Notes: generated by a model not told the origin, from the sequence alone. Positions 6,779 to 16,061 are shown, counted from the stretch's first letter. The stretch is 64,000 bases of DNA from Thiogranum sp. (GCA_030148805.1 JASBSS010000038.1:20363-84362); one strand, 5' to 3'. Program-made: numbers and translations.

Positions 6779-7951
6779 ATGCCAGCAGCCGAACTACCCA
6801 CCAACGAAACGGAGCGCCTGCACGCGTTGCGCGCCTATCGCCTCCTCGACACCGAACCCGAGACCGCATTCGACGAACTGGCCGAACTCGCCGCCGAGAT
6901 CTGTCAGACCCCCATCGCGCTGATCACCCTGGTGGATGATTCGCGACAGTGGTTCAAGGCGCGCGCGGGCATGTCGGCCCAGGAGACGGCGCGCAGCGTT
7001 TCCTTCTGCGCCCACGCCATCCTGCAGGAGGACCTGTTTCTGGTGGCAGACGCCCGGGACGACGCACGCTTCGCCGATAACCCCATGGTGACCGGCCCGC
7101 CCTATATACGTTTTTATGCTGGCGCACCATTGCACACCGACCAGGGCTTCGGTCTGGGTACCTTGTGCGTACTCGACAACGAGCCGCGCGAACTGAGCGA
7201 GTTTCAGAGCAAGGCGCTGCAGATCCTGCGCCGTCACGTGCTCACCCTGATGGATCTGCGCCGACGCAATCGCGAACTGAAACACCTGAACCGGGAGCTC
7301 GATGCCTTTACCAGCGCGGCCTCGCACGATCTGTTGGCGCCGGTGCGCAGGATCCTCGGCTATTGCGCCGTGCTACAGGAGAACCTCCGGCAGGACACCG
7401 ACGGCGAGACCCCCAAGTTGCTGGGACGAATCGAGGCATCGGGGCGAAAGATGAAACTGCTCATCGACAGCCTGTTGTCCTTGTCCAGACTCGCTTTACG
7501 CGAGGTCAATATCCGCAAGGTGGACCTGAGCCGGTTGGGCCGGGAGATACTGGGGGAGCTGCAAGCCACGGACCCTCAACGGCAGGGAACCTTCGAGGTG
7601 GCCGCCGGCATCACCGTCTACGCCGACGAGGGCATGATGCACAGCATGCTGGAAAACCTCCTCGGCAACGCCTGGAAGTTTTCCGCCGGGAAGGAACACC
7701 CGGTCGTCGAAGTCGGCGTATGTAAGAACGGCGATGATCGGATCATCTATGTGCGCGACAACGGCGTGGGTTTCGACATGACCTACAAGGACCGATTGTT
7801 CATGCCCTTCAACCGCCTGCACACCGAAAGCGAATTTCCCGGCGTCGGCATCGGCCTGGCCACGGTGCAGCGCATCATCCGCCGCCACGAAGGCGAAATC
7901 TGGGTGGACGCCACGCCGGGGAAAGGCGCGACCTTCTACTTCAGCCTGTAG
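6779..7951 (+). CDS. GAF-domain sensor histidine kinase
   Basis: 390 residues from ATG 6779, with AAGGAA 8 bases upstream. Residues 10-160 are a GAF domain of the type common in stand-alone cytoplasmic kinases (ELAEICQTPIALITLVDDSR, SFCAHAIL). A HisKA dimerisation domain follows with the phospho-acceptor in AASHDLLAPVRRI (about residue 181). The HATPase_c domain has ENLLGNAWKFS (N box), YVRDNGVGFDM (G1) and GVGIGLATVQRIIRRH (G2). There are no transmembrane segments, so it is cytoplasmic. The 3' end overlaps the convergent hybrid kinase by 11 bases. No response regulator is adjacent on this strand. The signal bound by the GAF domain cannot be read. Confidence 0.9.
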   Translation: MPAAELPTNETERLHALRAYRLLDTEPETAFDELAELAAEICQTPIALITLVDDSRQWFKARAGMSAQETARSVSFCAHAILQEDLFLVADARDDARFADNPMVTGPPYIRFYAGAPLHTDQGFGLGTLCVLDNEPRELSEFQSKALQILRRHVLTLMDLRRRNRELKHLNRELDAFTSAASHDLLAPVRRILGYCAVLQENLRQDTDGETPKLLGRIEASGRKMKLLIDSLLSLSRLALREVNIRKVDLSRLGREILGELQATDPQRQGTFEVAAGITVYADEGMMHSMLENLLGNAWKFSAGKEHPVVEVGVCKNGDDRIIYVRDNGVGFDMTYKDRLFMPFNRLHTESEFPGVGIGLATVQRIIRRHEGEIWVDATPGKGATFYFSL

Positions 7952-10727
7952 CGTCCGGCCGCCCGGCGAGACGGGCGATCAACGACACCAGTTCGATCGG
8001 ATCATAAGGCTTGGCGACGTGCTCGTCGAAGCCGGCGCGCAATGCGCGGGTGCGGGCGGCGGGCCCGGCGTGCGCGGTGAGGGCGATCGCCGGTAGCTCG
8101 CCGGCGCGGTCGCGATCCCGCCGCAGGCTCTGGATCAACACATAGCCATCCTTTCCCGGCATTTCGATATCGCTCAACAACACATCCGGTCGCCCGGTGC
8201 GCGTCAGTTCCAACGCGGCGTCCACACAGGAAGCCTGCGATACGCGGGCGCCGTAGAACTGCAACAGCGGCGCGATGATCTCCAATGCATCGGCGCTGTC
8301 GTCGACCGCGAGCACGTGCAGACCGGACAGCGCCTGTTCTCCCGGCTCCTGATGCGCCACCCGTGCCACCGTGTCTTCCGCCCCGGCTTGCCGATTGCCT
8401 CCCTCCCAGGGGAGGATGGCGGGAAGCGTCACGGTGAAGGTCGCGCCTTTGCCGATTCCCTCACTCGCCGCGCAAATGTCACCGCCCAGCATGTCCAGCA
8501 GGTGCTTGGCGATCGCGAGTCCCAGCCCCAAGCCGCCCTGAGGCCGAGTGGAGGAACTGTCCTGCTGCTGGAAACGGTCGAATACATGGGGCAGAAACTC
8601 CGGCGCTATCCCCCGTCCGCTGTCACAGACCGCCAGTCTGAAATCCGCTTCCGTGCGCCGCAAGCGTATAAGAATACGTCCGCCCTGGTCGGTGAACTTG
8701 ATGGCATTCGACAACAGATTGCCGATCACCTGCTGCAGGCGACCGCTATCGCCCATCACGGGCGCACTGACAGTTTCGTACTCGACCTGCAGGGTCAGGC
8801 CCTTGGCTTCCACCGCCGGGCGGATCGAATCGACCGCCGCCTGTAGCGTGGTGTAGAGATCCATCGGCTGCGGCTCGAGCCGCAGCTGACCGCTGACGAT
8901 GCGCGAGGTATCCAGGATGTCCTCGATGATTCTTGTCTGCGCGTCGGCGTTACGCTCGATGGCGGCAATCGCCCGCTCCAAGGTGTCGTCATCGGCGTGG
9001 CCGATGCGCAATACGTTCACCCAGCCCAGGATGGCACTCAGCGGAGTGCGCAGCTCATGGGAGACGATGGCCAGGAACTCATCCTTGGTCAGATTGGCCC
9101 GGCGCAGTTCGTCGGTCATGCGTTTGATATCCGAGATATCCTGGAACATCAGGATCCCGGTGGCCGGATGACCGTGCATTTCCGGCAGCGTGTTCGCGTA
9201 GACGATGAGCGATCTCGGTCCGTGCGGCGTATTCCACACCAATTCTTCGCCATCCAGGCGCTCGCCGCGCGCCAGGCGCACGCCCGGCAGTTGATCGAGC
9301 GCAAGCCGTTGGCCATCGCTAGCGGTGCAATCGTACAGCGACGGATACTCCTGCGCGCAGGCCGCTTTCTGGAAAGCGTCGCCAGCCAATTCATACACGG
9401 CACGGTTGGCAAACAGCACCCGCGCCGACCCCGGCTCGATCAGCAGGATCGGCGTGGGCGCCAGATTCAGCACTTCCTCCAGCCATTGCTGCTGCTTGCG
9501 CAAGGCCTCCTCGGCCGCCTTGCGTTCGGTGATATCGAGCACCACCCCCGGAAAGACCGTGAGCGCACCGTCGGCGTCGTATTCCGGCTTGCCGCGTGCC
9601 ACCACCCAGCGGACACTGCCGTCGGGACGCCTCAGGCGATAGTCGGCTTCGTAGGCGCATGCGCTTTTCATCGACTCGTCGATAAGCCGCATCACCCGAT
9701 CGAGATCCTCGGGATGGATGGCGCAGACATAGCGATCGATCGGCCCCCCTCTGGCATCCTCGTCGGCAACCGCGAACATTCTGGCGAGATTCTCGTCGGC
9801 GTGCACCGCGTCGGCGCGCACGTCCCAGATCCAGGTACCGATTTCCCCAGCGTTGAGCGCCGATTGCAGACGCAACTTCGCATCGTGCAGGGCATGTTGG
9901 GTACGTTTTTTCTCCGTGATGTCCATGACTACACCAAACATGTGCGCCGATTGAGTCTCGGAAAAAAAGTGGCGGGTGCCTGTCGCCCAGATCCAGCGCA
10001 GTTGGCCATCGGCCCGATGGATGCGGGCCTCGAAACTCCAGTCCGTTTCCTCCTCCAGGGCGGTCTTGAAATCCTGGTCCACGCGTTGTCTGTCCTCGGG
10101 ATGCACATGCGCGAGAAACTTTTCATAGCTCCAGTCCGGCAACAGCTCGTCGTAACCGAAAATCCTGTCGTGCAGGCGCGAGCGCCAGGCGGTGCCCTTG
10201 ACCAGATCGAGGTCCCAGGCGCCAACCCCGGCGGCGCTGAGGGCGTAATGCAACCGGGTCACGCTGGCCGACAATTCGGATTGGGTGCGTCGGTGCGCGG
10301 TCTGATCGGAAAAGGACACCACGGCACCGACGCTGCGGCCGTCCTGGATAATCGGCGAGGCCTTGTACCTGCAGTTGAACGGGGTATCGTCGCTGCGCCA
10401 GAACACGCCCTCGGCGACCTGCGACTGGCCGGTGCGCGCGGCAAGATAAATGGGGCATTCCTCGGCCGGAAACGGGCTGCCGTTGGCATGATGGTGATGG
10501 ATCAGGGCATGCATATCCTTTCCCAGGGCGGCCTCCGCGGGAAGCTTCAGCATCTCGGCCGCGGCATTGTTGATGTAGGTGCAGCGCCCCTCGCGATCGA
10601 CGCTATAGAGGCCTTCCGAGGTCGATTCGAGCAACAACCGCAACCGCTCGACCTCTTCGCCGCGATCGGCCACGCCCACGCCCCGGCCGACGCGCCACAC
10701 CTGCGCACCCCGATTCGAAGAACTCAT
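7941..10727 (-). CDS. Multi-PAS hybrid histidine kinase/response regulator
   Basis: 928 residues from ATG 10727, with AGGGGG just upstream; a TTG five codons earlier is possible. Domains in order: four PAS/PAC modules (about 30-140, 150-275, 280-405, 410-530, with ITEKKR and ITERKA linkers), HisKA (DEFLAIVSHELRTPLSAILG, about residue 560), HATPase_c (NLLSNAIKFTDQGG, CDSGRGIAPEFL, GGLGLGLAIAKHLLDM), and a receiver domain (VLAVDDSADALEI, LLSDIEMPGKDGYVL with the phospho-Asp, AKPYDP). No membrane segment is visible, so it is a cytoplasmic phosphorelay kinase. The next output protein in the relay is not encoded nearby. It lies downstream of the B12/kinase operon on the same strand with a 154-base gap. 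Confidence 0.92.
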   Translation of the reverse strand: MSSSNRGAQVWRVGRGVGVADRGEEVERLRLLLESTSEGLYSVDREGRCTYINNAAAEMLKLPAEAALGKDMHALIHHHHANGSPFPAEECPIYLAARTGQSQVAEGVFWRSDDTPFNCRYKASPIIQDGRSVGAVVSFSDQTAHRRTQSELSASVTRLHYALSAAGVGAWDLDLVKGTAWRSRLHDRIFGYDELLPDWSYEKFLAHVHPEDRQRVDQDFKTALEEETDWSFEARIHRADGQLRWIWATGTRHFFSETQSAHMFGVVMDITEKKRTQHALHDAKLRLQSALNAGEIGTWIWDVRADAVHADENLARMFAVADEDARGGPIDRYVCAIHPEDLDRVMRLIDESMKSACAYEADYRLRRPDGSVRWVVARGKPEYDADGALTVFPGVVLDITERKAAEEALRKQQQWLEEVLNLAPTPILLIEPGSARVLFANRAVYELAGDAFQKAACAQEYPSLYDCTASDGQRLALDQLPGVRLARGERLDGEELVWNTPHGPRSLIVYANTLPEMHGHPATGILMFQDISDIKRMTDELRRANLTKDEFLAIVSHELRTPLSAILGWVNVLRIGHADDDTLERAIAAIERNADAQTRIIEDILDTSRIVSGQLRLEPQPMDLYTTLQAAVDSIRPAVEAKGLTLQVEYETVSAPVMGDSGRLQQVIGNLLSNAIKFTDQGGRILIRLRRTEADFRLAVCDSGRGIAPEFLPHVFDRFQQQDSSSTRPQGGLGLGLAIAKHLLDMLGGDICAASEGIGKGATFTVTLPAILPWEGGNRQAGAEDTVARVAHQEPGEQALSGLHVLAVDDSADALEIIAPLLQFYGARVSQASCVDAALELTRTGRPDVLLSDIEMPGKDGYVLIQSLRRDRDRAGELPAIALTAHAGPAARTRALRAGFDEHVAKPYDPIELVSLIARLAGRPDATG

Positions 10728-10881
10728 GGGCCCCCTGGACAACCTTGAAAATTTCTATATTAAAGTTGGATCCGCAAGGCGGCATTAACGCTTGATGCAG
10801 CCCGTCGATCCTTGGCCGGAGGCGCAAGGGAAGTCCGCGCGGCCCGCGGAGGGTCAGCAACTATTTATTTCACTGTGGTTT

Positions 10882-12084
10882 TTATTGTTGATCCGCACGG
10901 GTCAGGGGCAGCAGGAACTGGATCGCGGCCCCGCCGGTTTCACCCTTTTCCGCCCAGATTCTGCCTTTGTGTGCCTGGATGATACCGCGACAGATCGCCA
11001 GCCCGAGACCGCTACTGGCCTCTCCCCCGGTCGGCTGCGTCGATCCCCGGGTGAAAGGCTGGAAGACCTGCTCCAGCTCGTCTTCGGCGATACCGGGCCC
11101 CTGGTCGCACACCTTCACCAGCAACCCAGCCTCCGTGGCGGTCAATACGACCTCTACCCGACTGTCACGCGGCGAGAACTTCAGGGCGTTTCCCAGCAGG
11201 TTATCCATGACCTGCTGCACGCGCACCAGGTCGCAACAAGCGGTGGCGGATTCCAACGAATGGTGAAAATCGATTTGAATGTTCTTGGCGCCGGCCAGCG
11301 GCGCGATGGAATCGACGCGTTCCTGGATCAACTCGGCGAGATCGGCGGGCTGAAGCTGCAACCGCGAGGGCTGCGGGGTGGCCCGCGACACTTCGAGGAG
11401 ATTGTTCAACAACCGCCCCATATTCCGCGCTGTCTGGACGATCTTATCCAGCAGCGCCAGCTCCTCGGGTGTCAGCTTCTCCGCGCACTGCCGCGCCAAC
11501 CCGGAGGCCAACAAGGTAATAATGTGCAACGGGTTGCGTAAATCGTGGGCCGCCATGTCGAGCAGCCGGTCCTTCTCGGCGTCCAACCGCTGCAACTTGG
11601 CGCTCTGGCTGGCCGATTCCCGCTGCAGACGGGCAAAGTCATTGTACATCCGCATGAAATCTTCGTAGATATCGGCATCGTACGGACTGCTCGAGGCCTG
11701 ATCGAATTGGGCCAGTACCTCAAGACACTGGGTGGAGTATTCGGGACGGCCCACCGCCAACTCGCGGCAAAGCGCGCGCAAGGCCGAAGCAGACGCCGCC
11801 GCCACGATCAACGCCTCCAGGTCGTGCCGATATCCGGCCACGTTGAGGGCATGCGGCTCGCCCGCGATCAGGAAACACAGCTCCCAGTTGACCAGGGTAG
11901 CGCCCTCTTCCAGGCGGGCCAGAAACTCCAGACCCTTGGCATGGCTGGACTCATCGAGCAGGCGAATGAACGCCGGGGTGTCCGAGGCACGCTCGCCAAG
12001 GCTGAAATCGTCGCGCAACCAATAGCGCAGCACACCGTCGTTGCCGCACACCAGCGCAAGTCCTCGCGCCTGACTGTCGTTCAA
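10882..12084 (-). CDS. Histidine kinase coupled to the B12-binding protein
   Basis: 400 residues. The best start is TTG 12084, which overlaps the upstream TGA (TTGA) and has GAGG 7 bases before it. There is no ATG nearby. The N-terminal 130 residues form a PAS-like input domain, followed by a coiled linker (RLQRESASQSAKLQRLDAEK). HisKA has its histidine in DMAAHDLRNPLHII. HATPase_c has DNLLGNALKFSPRDS, VCDQGPGIAEDELEQVF and SGLGLAICRGIIQAHKG. It is soluble. The unusually tight coupling to the B12-binding gene suggests the two proteins form one sensory unit, with the cobalamin protein as sensor and this kinase as transmitter. That partnership is inferred. Confidence 0.88.
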   Translation of the reverse strand: MNDSQARGLALVCGNDGVLRYWLRDDFSLGERASDTPAFIRLLDESSHAKGLEFLARLEEGATLVNWELCFLIAGEPHALNVAGYRHDLEALIVAAASASALRALCRELAVGRPEYSTQCLEVLAQFDQASSSPYDADIYEDFMRMYNDFARLQRESASQSAKLQRLDAEKDRLLDMAAHDLRNPLHIITLLASGLARQCAEKLTPEELALLDKIVQTARNMGRLLNNLLEVSRATPQPSRLQLQPADLAELIQERVDSIAPLAGAKNIQIDFHHSLESATACCDLVRVQQVMDNLLGNALKFSPRDSRVEVVLTATEAGLLVKVCDQGPGIAEDELEQVFQPFTRGSTQPTGGEASSGLGLAICRGIIQAHKGRIWAEKGETGGAAIQFLLPLTRADQQ

Positions 12085-13154
12085 CGTCCGGCCTCGATGA
12101 GGCGGTTGCACAGCTCGATGGCACTGCGCGCGTCTTGCGCGCAGCCGTCGACATCGAAACGTTTCCACAGATCGTCCTGCGCGTTGAACGGGTAGCCGCC
12201 GACCACGATTCTGACGCGTGGCGACGCGCCTTCGGTGCGTACTTGGTTGACGATATGCCGCACGATCGGCAGATGGGTGGTCAAGGTCACCGACAGGCAG
12301 AGGACATCGGCATGGGTGGCATCGATCAATTTCAGCAAATCCCGGTGCGGGACGTTGGCGCCGAGAAAGTGGCTGTCCCAGCCTGCCAGTTCGAAGCAAT
12401 CGGCCACCATCCGCAGGCCGATCTCGTGCAGCTCATCGCCCACGCACGCAGCCACCACCGTCCGACCGATGCGCTCGGTGGTGAATATCCGCGCCGACAG
12501 CCGACCCATCAACAGCTGGATCACCGCGGTGCAATAGTGTTCCTGCGCCACCGAAAGCTGGTTGATCTGCCACAGGCGGCCGACCTCGCGCAGCAGGGGC
12601 TGAAACAGCAGCAGATAGATATCCATGATATCGGCGCCGTCGCCGGCCACCCCCTCCACCAGCTCAATCGCCTGCCCCCGGCGACAGGCCAGCAAATGTT
12701 CCAGCAACTGCCGCGCCAGGTCGTCCCAGTGGCTGTGCGCCGCCAGATAACTCGCCGGCTGATCCGACAGGGACGGCAGCCGATCCAGCACCGCGTGCAG
12801 ATAATCGGCCGCAACGCCCGCATCGGGACAGTCCTCGAGCTCCTGCAGGACTTCGGCGAGAAAACCGAACTGGGCACTCAGGTCGTCGAGCGGAATGTTC
12901 AGACCGGCCAACAAGCCCTTCAACCACCCCACGTAGTTGTTGAACAGCCCCGGCATGCGGGTGGCCACCGCCTCGGCCAGATACAGGATGTGATGGCGCG
13001 CATCGGCCTCGCATTTGCCGCGGCCGCGCGCGCCATAACGCCGCTCCAGGTCGGGGGAAGCCCGGAACTGACGCTCCACCACCCGCGCCGCGATGGCATC
13101 GCGCGCGCGCGCGAAATCACACGGCGCGTAGCCGGACGACTCAGGAACAGACAT
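12081..13154 (-). CDS. Cobalamin-binding protein with CarH-like photoreceptor motif
   Basis: 357 residues. The C-terminal half has the two-part B12 module. First is a four-helix cap (about 150-225) containing W195-x9-E205-H206 (WQINQLSVAQEH), the Wx9EH motif of adenosylcobalamin photoreceptors such as CarH. Then comes a Rossmann-like B12 domain (about 230-350) with ELHEIG (lower-ligand His243), LSVTLT and IVVGG. Unlike CarH/LitR there is no MerR DNA-binding domain. Residues 1-150 are a helical region of unknown fold. It overlaps the upstream ABM gene by 14 bases and the downstream kinase by four. The motifs are visible. Light sensing through AdoCbl is inferred from family knowledge. Confidence 0.85.
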   Translation of the reverse strand: MSVPESSGYAPCDFARARDAIAARVVERQFRASPDLERRYGARGRGKCEADARHHILYLAEAVATRMPGLFNNYVGWLKGLLAGLNIPLDDLSAQFGFLAEVLQELEDCPDAGVAADYLHAVLDRLPSLSDQPASYLAAHSHWDDLARQLLEHLLACRRGQAIELVEGVAGDGADIMDIYLLLFQPLLREVGRLWQINQLSVAQEHYCTAVIQLLMGRLSARIFTTERIGRTVVAACVGDELHEIGLRMVADCFELAGWDSHFLGANVPHRDLLKLIDATHADVLCLSVTLTTHLPIVRHIVNQVRTEGASPRVRIVVGGYPFNAQDDLWKRFDVDGCAQDARSAIELCNRLIEAGR

Positions 13155-13452
13155 GCGTGAAGTAGCGGATTTGGGTTCGGCCCCGGACCAGCTTCAAGCC
13201 TTTGGGAATACCGACATGCGAGTCGCTGTAGGCGTGGCTGCGGTGCCACTTGCGATAGCTGGCTTCATCCTCCCAGTAGGTGATCAACCAGAACTCGGCC
13301 GCATCCTCTTCGGGCTGGACGACGTCCATGCGCACGAATCCTTCCACCTCGTCGACCTGGTGCGGGCGATTGCGGAACGCGGCGAGCACCTCGGCCTGCA
13401 TGCCGTTGGCCACCGCAAAGCGGCTGATCGCGACAAAGCCATCGTCGGTCAC
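13141..13452 (-). CDS. ABM-domain (antibiotic biosynthesis monooxygenase-like) protein
   Basis: 103 residues from GTG 13452, with GGAGGG 6 bases upstream. It has the dimeric alpha/beta ABM fold pattern: FVAISRFAVANGMQAEVLAA, EGFVRMDVVQ, EFWLITYWEDEASYRKWHRS, ending FTHVCS. This superfamily includes quinol monooxygenases and IsdG/HmoA haem-degrading enzymes. The active-site type cannot be fixed here. It is first in the operon with the B12-binding protein and kinase, overlapping the former by 14 bases. It may handle a tetrapyrrole or redox ligand related to the sensor, which is inference. Confidence 0.82.
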   Translation of the reverse strand: MTDDGFVAISRFAVANGMQAEVLAAFRNRPHQVDEVEGFVRMDVVQPEEDAAEFWLITYWEDEASYRKWHRSHAYSDSHVGIPKGLKLVRGRTQIRYFTHVCS

Positions 13453-13632
13453 TTGTTGCCCTCCTGGTGTGAGTCAAGATCCATGAATACCCATCCGGTT
13501 CACGGACTGCCCCGGATGGGAAGACTATACTGGGCTTCGAAGCTGGCATCCAGGCTCGACACCGGCGGGCCGAAATCGTCGACGGTCGCCCGCCCACGAT
13601 TGCAAAGCTTAGAACGATTCACTCATGTCAAA

Positions 13633-13682
13633 TGGTAGCAAGGGGCGGATTCGAACCGCCGACCCCAGCATTATGAGTGCTG
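13633..13682 (-). repeat. Left attachment repeat: displaced 3' half of tRNA-Met
   Basis: 50 bp identical to 21756-21805. It contains the tRNA 3' end with CCA, the T arm and the anticodon stem with CAT, but no D arm or 5' acceptor strand. It is therefore not a working tRNA. It marks the element/chromosome junction. Confidence 0.85.
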
Positions 13683-13808
13683 ATACCGCTATTTTACCGC
13701 CGCTTACTCAGCCTTCCGGAATCTAACTTTCCTATTGTTTTTACAGTCTATTAGGCTTACTCTCCCTTGCAGGGGTCAGGCCAAAAATTACCCTGACTTA
13801 CTGTTTCC

Positions 13809-13829
13809 TGCTTACTTGGTGCTTACTTG
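13809..13829 (+). repeat. Subterminal arm-type repeat, left
   Basis: This 21-mer holds two CTTACTTGG-type units 11 bases apart. It recurs at 21693-21713 with one mismatch (T/C). Related GCTTACT sites occur at 13702 and 13753 and, inverted, near 13834. These are likely integrase arm-binding sites. Confidence 0.5.
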
Positions 13830-13863
13830 GGACCGAAGTAAGCAAACGCGAGGAAGCCGAACC

Positions 13864-15150
13864 ATGCCAAAAATCACCAAGCGAACCGTTGGCGCGACCA
13901 AGCCGGCCGACAAATCTGTTTTCGTCTGGGATGACGAAATCAAGGGATTCGGGCTACAGGTCTTTCCTACCGGGGTTAAGTCGTTTGTTTATCAATACCG
14001 CACCCCCGAAGGTCGCACCCGGCGCGGTTCACTCGGTCAATACAGCGACACGAACACCGCCGAGCAGGCACGCAAGAAAGCGAAAAAGTGGCGGCGAACG
14101 GTCGAGGATGGCGGCGACCCGCTGGGCGCGAAACGGGCCGCACGGGATTCGCTGACAGTTTCCGCCATGCTCGATCTGTGGTGCGAGTCGGCCCGCTTCA
14201 AAGAGCGTAGCGAAGCAACCCAGGCGAACGATAAAGGACGTGTCGAACGGCACCTTAAGCCAACACTCGGAAAAATCTATCTCCACAAACTGACAGCCGA
14301 GGATGTGCGCAAGGCGTTTGCCAAGATCCGCGACGGCAAGACGGCGGCGAACATCAAGACCGGACCCAGGGGCCGCGCCATTGTGCGAGGCGGCGAAGGG
14401 GCGGCGCGTATGGCAATCCGGGTATTGCGGGCCGCGATGAACTGGGCGGTTTCCGAAGGGCTGGCGGCGGATAATCCTGCCCAGTCGGTCAAGATCGGTA
14501 GCGACCGAACCCGCGACGTGATTCTGGAAAGACCTGAACAATATAACTCTCTGTTTCGCACCATCGATCAGATGGAAAATGAGAAACGCCTTGGCGCTGC
14601 CGTCGCTGATGCGATCCGCGTTATCGCTCTGACGGGCGCCCGTCGCGGCGAGATAGCCGGTTTGCGCTGGTGCTACGTCAATCTGAAAAACGGTGTCCTA
14701 ACGCTGCCACCAAGCGCACACAAGACCGGCAAGGCGACAGGCAAGCCACGCATTATCGGACTACCCGCCGCCGCACAAGCCATCATCGCCAAACAGCCAA
14801 AAGGCAAACCGGATGGCTATGTGTTTCAGCCGTCGAAGGGCGAAGGCCCTCTCTCACTCTCAAAGCCTTGGCGGGAGATTCGCAAGGAAGCTCATTTACC
14901 AGAGGGGATCGGGTTGCATGGGCTAAGACACAGCCTAGCCAGCAGCATGGCCATGAACGGCGCACAGGCGGCGGAGATCATGACGGCACTGGGTCACCGG
15001 CAGCTTGCCACAGCGCAGAAGTACGTGCATTGGGCGCAGGATGGTCGCGCAACACTGGCGGAGAAAGCCAGCGCGCATATCACGGGAGCGTTGACCGGCG
15101 GCCAGAAAGCCAAGGTTGCGCCGATTAAGAGGCGTCCCCGTGAGCAATGA
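13864..15150 (+). CDS. Tyrosine recombinase (integrase)
   Basis: 428 residues from ATG 13864, with GAGGAAG 8 bases upstream. Upstream in-frame sequence lies in the att/arm-site region and is rejected. The N-terminal DUF4102-like arm-binding domain has KGFGLQVFPTGVKSFVYQYR. A core-binding SAM-like domain spans about 100-215. The catalytic domain contains TGARRGEIAGLRW (Arg I), GLHGLRHSLAS (His-x-x-Arg) and LGHRQLATAQKYVHW with the nucleophilic tyrosine. It is a P4-type integrase that uses tRNA 3' ends, consistent with the flanking tRNA-Met repeats. The next gene starts inside it (GTG 15140). Confidence 0.93.
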   Translation: MPKITKRTVGATKPADKSVFVWDDEIKGFGLQVFPTGVKSFVYQYRTPEGRTRRGSLGQYSDTNTAEQARKKAKKWRRTVEDGGDPLGAKRAARDSLTVSAMLDLWCESARFKERSEATQANDKGRVERHLKPTLGKIYLHKLTAEDVRKAFAKIRDGKTAANIKTGPRGRAIVRGGEGAARMAIRVLRAAMNWAVSEGLAADNPAQSVKIGSDRTRDVILERPEQYNSLFRTIDQMENEKRLGAAVADAIRVIALTGARRGEIAGLRWCYVNLKNGVLTLPPSAHKTGKATGKPRIIGLPAAAQAIIAKQPKGKPDGYVFQPSKGEGPLSLSKPWREIRKEAHLPEGIGLHGLRHSLASSMAMNGAQAAEIMTALGHRQLATAQKYVHWAQDGRATLAEKASAHITGALTGGQKAKVAPIKRRPREQ

Positions 15151-15958
15151 GCGCAACGCGCTCGAAGTGCTGTCAAACATAACCGGTTTCGCCGATCAGC
15201 CGGACGAGCACCGCACCGCGCTGGTGAAACGCCTGGCCCAGGTTCTGGACTTGGCAGATGTGCAGCGCAAAGAAAAGGCTTTCAAGCCGCCGCCGGGCAT
15301 AACACAAACAAACAGGCAGATTGGCCCGCCGTGCACTGCCCTGGAATGTGTTCGTGACAAGACAGCGCAGATCAACCATGCTGCAGCCGTGAATCGGCCG
15401 CTGAGGGAAGGCGACATACCGGGCGCGTCGGCGGATAACGCCGAGACCTTCCACGGCGTCGCTGGTGCGCTGTTGGACCATATTGACAGCCTTCAACAAG
15501 CGCCCACCAACCAGACTAATCAACTCCGCACAGCCTTGGACAAGGCCCGCAATCGGATAGAGCAATTGGACAACGCGACTTTCCGCAGAGTCGATAGCGG
15601 CCTCACTGAAGACGATATGCTGCAGGCGCCGCGGGAACTTGTCACAGTCGTTCACTACCTGGCTGGCGTCTTGCTCAACCACATACAAACCTTGTCAACT
15701 GAAGGATCGGCACCCGGCGCGCAGGGCGATTTCACCCGGTTTCTTGCCAGCGAGCTCAGCTTGATCTACACATACGCCGCACGGACCAAACCAACCAGGC
15801 GCACAGATTGGAATAACGGCAAGACCTACGGGCCGTTTTACGATTTCGTCGCTGGGGTGCTAAAAAAAGCAGACATTCGCAGACCGGGGGCCGACCATAT
15901 CGTTCGCCTGGCAACAGACCATCAACCGGACCTCCGACCCATCCGCATAATCGGCTGA
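15140..15958 (+). CDS. Hypothetical protein of the integrative element
   Basis: 272 residues from GTG 15140, with AAGAGG 7 bases upstream. It overlaps the integrase end by 11 bases and so is co-translated with it. The protein is soluble, largely helical and charged. The N-terminal part has NALEVLSNITGFADQP. The C-terminal part (about 195-260) contains YTYAARTKPTRRTDWNNGK and FYDFVAGVLKKADI, which look like a small folded domain. I recognise no family. Location between integrase and regulator suggests an element-specific accessory role. Confidence 0.75.
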   Translation: MSNERNALEVLSNITGFADQPDEHRTALVKRLAQVLDLADVQRKEKAFKPPPGITQTNRQIGPPCTALECVRDKTAQINHAAAVNRPLREGDIPGASADNAETFHGVAGALLDHIDSLQQAPTNQTNQLRTALDKARNRIEQLDNATFRRVDSGLTEDDMLQAPRELVTVVHYLAGVLLNHIQTLSTEGSAPGAQGDFTRFLASELSLIYTYAARTKPTRRTDWNNGKTYGPFYDFVAGVLKKADIRRPGADHIVRLATDHQPDLRPIRIIG

Positions 15959-16011
15959 TTCACGCCCAGCTCTCGCAGGGCAAATTCTTGCCCGAATTTC
16001 ACCATTGGACC

Positions 16012-16061
16012 TCCGGTTGTCGTGACAGCATGCTGCCTATCACGACATTCACACTACCGGA
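16012..16061. promoter_or_regulatory. Nested inverted repeats upstream of the AlpA-like gene
   Basis: GTCGTGA (16019-16025) mirrors TCACGAC (16040-16046). Between them is the palindrome CAGCATGCTG (16026-16035). Outside lie TCCGG (16012) and CCGGA (16057). This is likely an operator for the adjacent regulator or an RNA hairpin over its start. Confidence 0.45.

Noticed and set aside
8997..10748. A 583-codon plus-strand frame opposite the hybrid kinase
   Set aside because: Antisense shadow of a clear four-PAS kinase.
13633..13682. A second tRNA-Met gene
   Set aside because: Only the 3' half is present; it is the attachment-site duplicate.
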